64,000 bases of DNA. Source: Liolophura sinensis (taxonomy: Eukaryota; Mollusca; Polyplacophora; Chitonida; Chitonidae). Location: positions 13,616,706 to 13,680,705 of the forward strand of contig NC_088296.1 in assembly GCF_032854445.1 (NCBI RefSeq), written 5' to 3'. Below are positions 58,790 through 64,000 of the stretch, piece by piece. Under the pieces are notes generated by a model. It worked only from the letters and a program-made list of their open reading frames with translations. It was not told the DNA's origin and did not search any database. Position 1 is the first letter of the stretch, and each line of letters starts with the position of its first letter. Made by a program: the position numbers and the translations under genes.

Positions 58790-59385
58790 TGTTTGACATG
58801 CACTACTGTGCCAAAAGTTAATTTGGATACTGATAGCACATGTATTTGAATTGTTTCTTGTTTTGTTTTGTATTTTACAAAGTTTATTTCTACCTACTGT
58901 GACTTAGCTGCTCAAATCGTATGGTGATTGGTGCCACTACTCTTTTTAGTGAGTGACAGTCACAGATTCAGTGGTGATGATTTTGCCTGTTCTCAGTCTC
59001 AGAGCAATGTATTCTGATTTGGTTTCGTTGCATGTTAGGTAGTGTAACTGTGAGTGACATGCACCTGCTGTGCCAAATTACCATACATTTTGATTGTTTT
59101 CCTTTTATATGTATTTTTGTGTATTTTATTGTTTATTTATTTCTACCTCCTGATTCACAGCATTCACACTTGAACTGCTGTGCCAAATTGCCATTGTTAT
59201 CCTTGCATCTGTATTGAATTGTGTATTTTACAGTTCAATTTGTTTTTCTACCTCCTGTTTCACACTTAGTTGTCCAAAGCATAACAGATTGTAACCTTAC
59301 ATAGTTTAATATAAAATGTATGTACTCTTTTTAGTGATTCGCTCTCAGTGTCAGTCGTTGGTGGGAAAAGTGTAATGTATTGGGT
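58790..59385 (+). repeat. Degenerate repeat array left of the virus-like island
   Basis: Three diverged ~110-bp units at about 58795-58907, 59053-59160 and 59161-59270 share 'ctgctgtgccaaattgcc...gtattttac...tttctacctcctg'. Between and after them, 'tactctttttagtg' recurs at about 58938 and 59321. No coding potential. Confidence 0.6.
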
Positions 59386-59574
59386 GCCCCAAAAACAGTC
59401 AATTTCTGGGGTCCAATAGTAATACATTATTTCCAGTGATATAATGGCAATTGAAGCTATTAAAATGTCTTGATTGTCAATAAAACAGTGGCGATAAAAT
59501 GTCTTCGGCGGCAGACCCCCTGCTTATTTACGGCGGCCCCCAAACCCCCTGGACGCCCTATTGTCAGATCCTGG

Positions 59575-60337
59575 CTAATGCCCTGCCCCCGGGGCTCTCG
59601 AGACATAACATGGGGGTTCCCCTGGGCACCTCCCCAGAACATCATTCTGAAAGAGCGTTTTTTCAGCTCTTGTAGAGCTAGTTTTCGGCCGCGAACTATA
59701 AGCTGTTTTTTTCGTGCTTTCATCGATCTCTACGGCGTTGAATACCTTACGAGATTTGGCGCGTATCTCCTGCTTCAGATCAGAGTAGTTCTTGAGCTCC
59801 TGAACGACTTCCTTGAACTCCACGTCTGAAATAACACCATCAGATAATGCCGTAGATACCTGCGCACGGATGCTGTTAAGTTTGGGCCTCAGCCAACAGC
59901 CGTATATCGTTATGTTTCTCGGCCTTTGTGTGAAGACGGCGGCAGACACCGCAACCTAGGGCCGCAGCTTCCATGGCCAAGACAGGTGGGGCTGCAATTA
60001 TTGTTGTGAGTAGTCCCACGCCTGCAACCCCTAGTCCCAAACCGGCCATGAGCATGGCCGACTCAAGGGCCTCGGCGGCTAAGACACCGCGCCGGTACTT
60101 TTTGTACAAGGCCCGGCAGAGATCTCGCTCAGATTCAAGCTGCCTCTGTAATTCGCTGATATACTGCCGACGATGGGCGTGCGCCACGCTGTCCGGCGGC
60201 GCGGTCGGGACCAATGGGTTTTCAACCATAATCGTCGGCGCGGTCGGGGCCAAGGGATGGTGATCTGTAATCGTCGGCGCCGCGCCCTCCGGCGACAAGG
60301 GGTTTTCATTCGTGATCGCCGGGTACAGTCGTCCCAT
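59575..60337 (-). pseudogene. Virus-like island: membrane protein gene broken by a frameshift
   Basis: ATG at 60337 opens a Pro/Ala-rich N-terminus with a twice-repeated PTAP-type motif, then an Arg/Glu-rich helix and a Gly/Ala/Leu/Val hydrophobic segment (about residues 95-125, with GLGVAGVGLL). The frame ends at 59876, while a second frame with helical, charged composition continues from about 59890 to 59575. This points to one indel near 59885. The gene is likely a minor virion or membrane component, inferred from its neighbours. No function is assigned. Confidence 0.5.
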
Positions 60338-60745
60338 ATTGTCCGTCTTACGAATCAATAACGTCGGTAAACTCTAAATTGTCATCGGGAATACTAACAC
60401 GAAAGCTGTGAAGTCTTATACTGGACTCTAAACACATGTCATTGAGATTGAAAACGCCCCCCCCCCCCCCTGCAAAAACCCGTATTTCCTTGAGAGAGCT
60501 CCGGATGACAGGGTCGCCCTATGCCGGTAATTTGATCATAAGTCTGAGCTTCTTTCCATCGTGCTGTGCAGGCCACTTTAGTGCAGGCCCGGTAATCATG
60601 GAGAAACGGCGCTGAGAGGCCGCGCCAAGTATGATGTTGAAGATAAGTATAGATCAAGGGTTTATTCGTAGCATGGCCATAGATATGGGTTGCGCGCTAA
60701 GACTCGGCGCCGCAGTTAGTGTAAAGTAACCTCCTCCACCCAAAG

Positions 60746-61126
60746 CTATATGACAGTCGCTGGTTGGTACGAACGACACGAAAGAGGTTCCGCAGTTGAA
60801 AACTTTTTTTCACCCTGGCCCCGGTGGTCTGGACCGTCATCGGGGTCACCTTCACATCTACAAACCAATCGGGGTCGCGAGCTCTGGTAAGAACTCCGCT
60901 CTTGCTCTACAGAGGATGAGACATCTTCAAGGGAAGCAAACGTGGCAGGTTCTGCTTGTCCCCCCCCCCCCCCCCCCGCAATCTTTTTGCGGCTGTACTT
61001 GCCACTTTGAAACTGGAAGGCGTAGATTTTACCTTCCTGGCCTTGAAGTTCGAACTCCGACACATCTGCCAAGTCGCTTAAAGACAGGCACGCAGACCTC
61101 GGACCGGCTGCGTCCACCATACTCAT
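60746..61126 (-). pseudogene. Virus-like island: small ORF with a G-run, probably frameshifted
   Basis: Starts at ATG 61126, overlapping the stop of the upstream ORF by 4 bp (ATGA). A 17-base homopolymer (C on the plus strand, 60961-60977) encodes a glycine run near residue 50; after it the composition of this frame changes, and a neighbouring frame over about 60730-60890 looks more protein-like. A length change in the homopolymer, real or from sequencing, is the simplest explanation. Not recognised. Confidence 0.4.
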
Positions 61127-61611
61127 TGTATTTCTAGGGTAGCACTGAGGTACCCTACACTCATATACTTACCGTCTTTGTCTAAAAGTGGCACGGTCAA
61201 GTGCGTTATATAGGCGGCGCGCAAGGTTTTGTACTGTTGGTTGGGAAATGAAACTGTCTTCCCGCAGTTTATCGCTGCACCAGTCACGGCGATGGCTTTA
61301 GGTAGTGTGGAACCGCCACTGAAACATGAAGTTATTCTCACGTTTTCTGAGGTGCTCAGTTCATCTAAATGCACGAAGACTTCTTTGTGTGAGACCAAGT
61401 TAAGTAGCTTTTTACCCTCCACAGCCCCCCCTATGTGAGTCATCCCGTCGGAGAACCCTAAGATGGGGGCAAGCTCTTGGAGTATTGTGAAGGTATTTCT
61501 ACGGAGGGTAAGGACTAAGCGGCCCGTGGCTTCATTCAATCGCAGAGAAACCCCATGAGGGCGTAATGTGTCCTTGTCCAGCGTACAGACATTGTAGTAG
61601 CCCGTCGGCAC
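61123..61611 (-). CDS. Virus-like island: ~162-aa protein, unrecognised
   Basis: Begins near GTG 61611; the frame is open about 50 bp further upstream without an ATG, so the start is uncertain. Alternating hydrophobic/polar strands (RLVLTLRR, GKTVSFP, LTVPLLD) suggest a beta-rich fold, as in a capsid-associated or penton-like protein. It overlaps the next ORF by 4 bp, unusual for an animal gene and usual for a compact viral genome. Family not established. Confidence 0.5.
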   Translation of the reverse strand: MPTGYYNVCTLDKDTLRPHGVSLRLNEATGRLVLTLRRNTFTILQELAPILGFSDGMTHIGGAVEGKKLLNLVSHKEVFVHLDELSTSENVRITSCFSGGSTLPKAIAVTGAAINCGKTVSFPNQQYKTLRAAYITHLTVPLLDKDGKYMSVGYLSATLEIQ

Positions 61612-61665
61612 TTCAACACGTTTGTAGAACGCGCTGTAGACTTTGTGTATAGCATAGGCCTATAT

Positions 61666-61995
61666 ATGGCCCCCAGCGGCATGCTTCTGCAGATCGGCCA
61701 TGTGGCGAACTACAACAACAAAATCGTCGTGGCCACAGAGGACCACAAGCTAGGCGCCAATGAGGGTGTGAACGGTAAAGTGCCGCCCACTTTGTACAAG
61801 CGCGCACCTTCCCACGGGATCGTTGAGCCACAAGAAAGCGTCCCACCACACACCACGCGCGTTCAGCATGTTGCTGCCGCCGGAGGCAAACAAGAACCCC
61901 TATTTCCAAACCAAAAGAATCACGATGCGGAGAAGACAGGCTTTGGCGTCGCTGGGGTTGGTATCGGCTTACTGCTGCTGTGGACTATGCGTTAA
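61666..61995 (+). CDS. Virus-like island: small membrane protein on the opposite strand
   Basis: ATG at 61666 (a GTG lies 21 bp upstream in frame). About 109 residues with a soluble N-terminal part and one C-terminal hydrophobic segment (FGVAGVGIGLLLLW) ending in TMR. It lies between minus-strand ORFs and overlaps the end of 62334-61969 by 27 bp, tail to tail. The competing minus-strand frame here is Arg/Cys/Trp-rich and less protein-like. Tail-anchored protein by prediction; function unknown. Confidence 0.45.
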   Translation: MAPSGMLLQIGHVANYNNKIVVATEDHKLGANEGVNGKVPPTLYKRAPSHGIVEPQESVPPHTTRVQHVAAAGGKQEPLFPNQKNHDAEKTGFGVAGVGIGLLLLWTMR

Positions 61996-62719
61996 ATACT
62001 TGCGAACAGCCACGAGGATTAGGCCACCTACTGCGACGACTAGAGCCCAGACATTATCGGGCAGCCACCCAGGCGCTTTCCGGAGAAAGTTCAGTAGCCA
62101 GGACACGTTACTGCCAATAATACCCGGAATCGCAGCGGCAGCCTTCCCAGCCAGCTTGCCAAGGGCGCGCGCCAGGGACTGGAGATGCTTTTTCACCCAT
62201 TCTTTAAGACCAGGCCCGTCGGATGGAGGTGGTGTTGGTTGGATGCCCCCGCTGCACCCACCATTCAGCCCCAACATTATCGCTAGCCCCAGTGTCGAGA
62301 TGGCCATCCCAATTGCCGTGAGAATGGAGACCACGGAAGAGTGTGTGGACGCGCTCGGCCAGAGTAGTATCCTTGTGTAGGATGCGATCGATCGTCTGCG
62401 TGATGCGGCGTATTTGCGTGCACATGGCTTCGGCCGTTAAAGAGGCTGCTTCGAGCCGGGCCACCCTCTCGTCCTCGAGATTCCTTATCCGGTCTGCGAT
62501 CCGGCGACGGGAGAATTCATCAGTGGCCTCCTCCAACTTCAGTTTTTGTTTTGCGATGTCCCTATCGAGACTTGACAGCTTGGCGAGGTTATTCGCGTGT
62601 TCGCCTTTCGAGGTCTGCAGTGCCTTGTCAAGCCCCAGAAGTTCTCGCATGGGAAGAGGAGGGTCGTTTATTGTTGAAAGAGCCCGCTCGACCTCACTAT
62701 CCGTCAAGCTTGTTTCCAT
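61969..62719 (-). pseudogene. Virus-like island: coiled-coil plus membrane protein, split by a frameshift
   Basis: Two overlapping frames. The first (ATG 62719) encodes about 125 residues rich in Lys/Glu/Arg/Leu with heptad character. Its C-terminal part after about 62335 reads poorly. The second frame (from about 62334 to 61969) encodes an N-terminal hydrophobic segment (ILTAIGMAISTLGLAI), a Gly/Pro linker, an amphipathic Lys/Ala/Leu region and a second hydrophobic segment (WALVVAVGGLILVAV). I infer that they were one gene, broken near 62335, but two overlapping genes are possible. Confidence 0.5.
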
Positions 62720-62758
62720 TATGTGGACAGCATCAACGGCCTTTTTCGCTTGTTGGCT

Positions 62759-63301
62759 TTAATCCTTCAGCTCCATGGTATCTGCCTCGGCGAACGTGGC
62801 ATCGAGTTTTGAACTCGCTGTCTGCAGGATTGCGACTTTTGCTGCAGGAAATGATTTCTGTTTTCTGTTTTTCATTCTGCCTTCTCCTTTCCAGTCTACA
62901 AAGCCCAGCCCCTCCGCATCCTCAACAACCTTTCTCCCTCCATTCCTGGCGATTGTTATGAGGGCTAGCGGTTTGCCAGTTTGTTCGTTGGTGAGTTCCA
63001 GTTTTGGGTAGTTCACGAGTCGCAGACGCGTATCGACAAGCATAAACTTATTTTCTTCGTTTAAACGGAGTGGGGTAAGGTCGGGATACCAATCATCCTT
63101 CGCCATGATTTTGTAATAAGACTTCACGGCGTTCTGTGTCACCCTTGGTTTTTGGTCTTCGTAGATCGTACCCAATATTGGTGTCTTGGGAACAACATCA
63201 CCTGTAAAGAGAGAGGTCTGTTCGACGTCCTCGTCTTGGGCATTGCTGCAGTCCTCTTGGGCGTCGTCGAACGCCGGATTATCAAAGTCAAAGTCTGCCA
63301 T
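62759..63301 (-). CDS. Virus-like island: ~180-aa acidic protein, unrecognised
   Basis: ATG at 63301 (MADFDFDNPAFDD) is chosen over an upstream non-ATG extension. Acidic N-terminus, then mixed beta-type segments (KFMLVDTRLRLVNYPKLEL) and a Lys-rich stretch (RMKNRKQKSF). It is 39 bp upstream of the next minus-strand ORF and divergent from the ORF starting at 63667. No family recognised. Confidence 0.5.
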   Translation of the reverse strand: MADFDFDNPAFDDAQEDCSNAQDEDVEQTSLFTGDVVPKTPILGTIYEDQKPRVTQNAVKSYYKIMAKDDWYPDLTPLRLNEENKFMLVDTRLRLVNYPKLELTNEQTGKPLALITIARNGGRKVVEDAEGLGFVDWKGEGRMKNRKQKSFPAAKVAILQTASSKLDATFAEADTMELKD

Positions 63302-63666
63302 AATCCTGGTATTGAACATTCAAGGTATATCTTGTATACTCAAGGTATGCCTATAATACACAATGGTTGCATACGGACGCAGGCTAAACCCCTTCGGAAC
63401 ACTCCGTAAGCCTCAAGGGGTACAAGGTGAACGGCAGTCCGTGGTCGTCACCAATAACCCGACTCTTGGTCCGCTTCCCTAACTTCGGCACAAATGACGT
63501 CATTGTGCCCGTACTGTGCGCTTAGCCTTCTCGATCACGATTAATTCATCCCCACAGTGGTCGGGAATCTCGGACGCGCAGTAGTCATGAAAACCACGAT
63601 CAGAATCAGCAGGAATGAGGTAATGTCCATCGACGACTCTGATGTGTTTCATTGCTACGGTGACTT
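63302..63666. promoter_or_regulatory. Divergent intergenic region of the virus-like island
   Basis: 365 bp between divergently oriented ORFs, so it should hold both promoters. A short direct repeat caaggtata occurs at about 63321 and 63340. No certain core promoter was identified. Confidence 0.3.
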
Positions 63667-64000
63667 ATGGCTGACCAAAAACGAACGACAACAGACGATG
63701 CCGACGCGACTTACACCATCGACAACATCAGCCTGGTTACGGAGAAGGAGCTCGCTAGACAGATCCGCACCCAGTTTGCCGGGGGCGTCTTCATATTGTA
63801 TGATCACGTTTTCCGCCACCGAAAGTTTGTGAAGGACAAGTCTGATACTCTCTGGAACATAAACCTGAACACGCCCGCGAGAGCAATGAAGGCCATCCTC
63901 ATGCTGTTTGAGACTAAAGGAATCCCGTGGAGGTCGGAATACTTCTACAAGAAGAAGATCACCAAAGTAGAAGTCACAATAGAAGGTGTCCCCAATCAGC
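63667..64000 (+). CDS. Virus-like island: possible capsid-type protein, N-terminal 111 aa, leaves window
   Basis: ATG at 63667 follows an in-frame TGA at 63661, and the frame is open to the window end. Polar start, then mixed alpha/beta sequence with ILYDHVF and FYKKKITKVEVTIEGVP. I associate this type of sequence with large proteins found in invertebrate genomic islands related to Polinton-like or other double-jelly-roll DNA viruses, but this is from general recall and cannot be confirmed here. It is the only rightward gene of this block besides the small ORF at 61666. Confidence 0.4.
   Translation, partial: MADQKRTTTDDADATYTIDNISLVTEKELARQIRTQFAGGVFILYDHVFRHRKFVKDKSDTLWNINLNTPARAMKAILMLFETKGIPWRSEYFYKKKITKVEVTIEGVPNQ

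Noticed and set aside
59460-59829. Frames at 59460-59723 (minus) and 59470-59829 (plus)
   Set aside because: Cover the 3' end of the broken membrane-protein gene and flanking repeat DNA; no consistent protein features.
61823-62961. Long plus-strand frames at 61823-62380, 62343-62762 and 62551-62961
   Set aside because: Ser/Arg/Pro-rich composition typical of antisense frames in GC-richer DNA; the minus-strand frames have membrane and coiled-coil features.
1-64000. CRISPR arrays, rRNA genes, bacterial operons
   Set aside because: No regularly spaced short repeats with unique spacers, no rRNA-like conserved blocks, and spliceosomal introns throughout; the genome is eukaryotic.

Overview
This is an AT-rich, intron-rich animal genomic window. 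It is most likely from a lophotrochozoan, probably a mollusc, because several tRNA-derived SINEs carry tails I associate with mollusc-type repeats (short inter-gene tails around 'acggcgtaaaacaccaat' and 'gtggcgttaaacc'). There are no bacterial operons, rRNA genes or CRISPR arrays. Most open frames in the window are chance frames; the real genes had to be read as short phase-1 exons between AG and GT splice sites.

From 0.8 to 53.0 kb the window is a cluster of six related genes or gene fragments, named R1 to R6 here. They encode type I membrane receptors. Each module is built from a signal-peptide exon, one to three six-cysteine EGF-like exons, short Thr/Ser/Gln-rich stem exons, a transmembrane exon and a tyrosine-rich cytoplasmic exon. 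R1 (+, 0.8-3.8 kb, cut by the window start), R2 (+, 6.0-17.4 kb) and R3 (-, 31.6-23.2 kb) are followed by R4 (-, 38.5-35.9 kb), R5 (+, 39.6-47.3 kb) and R6 (+, 48.3-53.0 kb). R2 and R3 look like the most complete genes. R1 has a frameshift in its membrane exon, R4 and R5 lack their 5' halves, R5 has a lost splice donor, and R6 lacks its 3' half. R3/R4 on the minus strand mirror R6/R5 on the plus strand, so 26-39 kb and 39-53 kb form a large, imperfect inverted duplication centred near 40-41 kb. Tails of R1, R4 and R5 belong to one class, with paired tyrosine motifs resembling ITAMs; tails of R2 and R3 belong to another. The design recalls Draper/MEGF10/CED-1-type engulfment or scavenger receptors, but that link is inferred.

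The cluster is dated by mobile DNA. Two solo LTR-like elements (8.9 and 45.0 kb) with 4-bp target duplications, several SINEs with target duplications, and matching empty sites in the paralogous copies show that some insertions came after the inverted duplication, while one SINE predates it. There are also two fold-back elements (4.1 and 14.5 kb) and a 105-bp tandem array (21.5 kb).

From 53.28 to 57.86 kb lies a DNA transposon carrying a 624-aa Mutator-like transposase and, convergent to it, a small His-Me-finger zinc endonuclease-like ORF. It is bounded by two nearly identical ~452-bp direct repeats, each of which has its own inverted termini. From about 59.5 kb to the end the base composition becomes GC-richer and intronless ORFs are tightly packed, with one 4-bp stop/start overlap. 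These look like a decaying virus-like island (Polinton-like or related DNA virus) with several frameshifts; the last ORF, leaving the window, may be a capsid-type protein.
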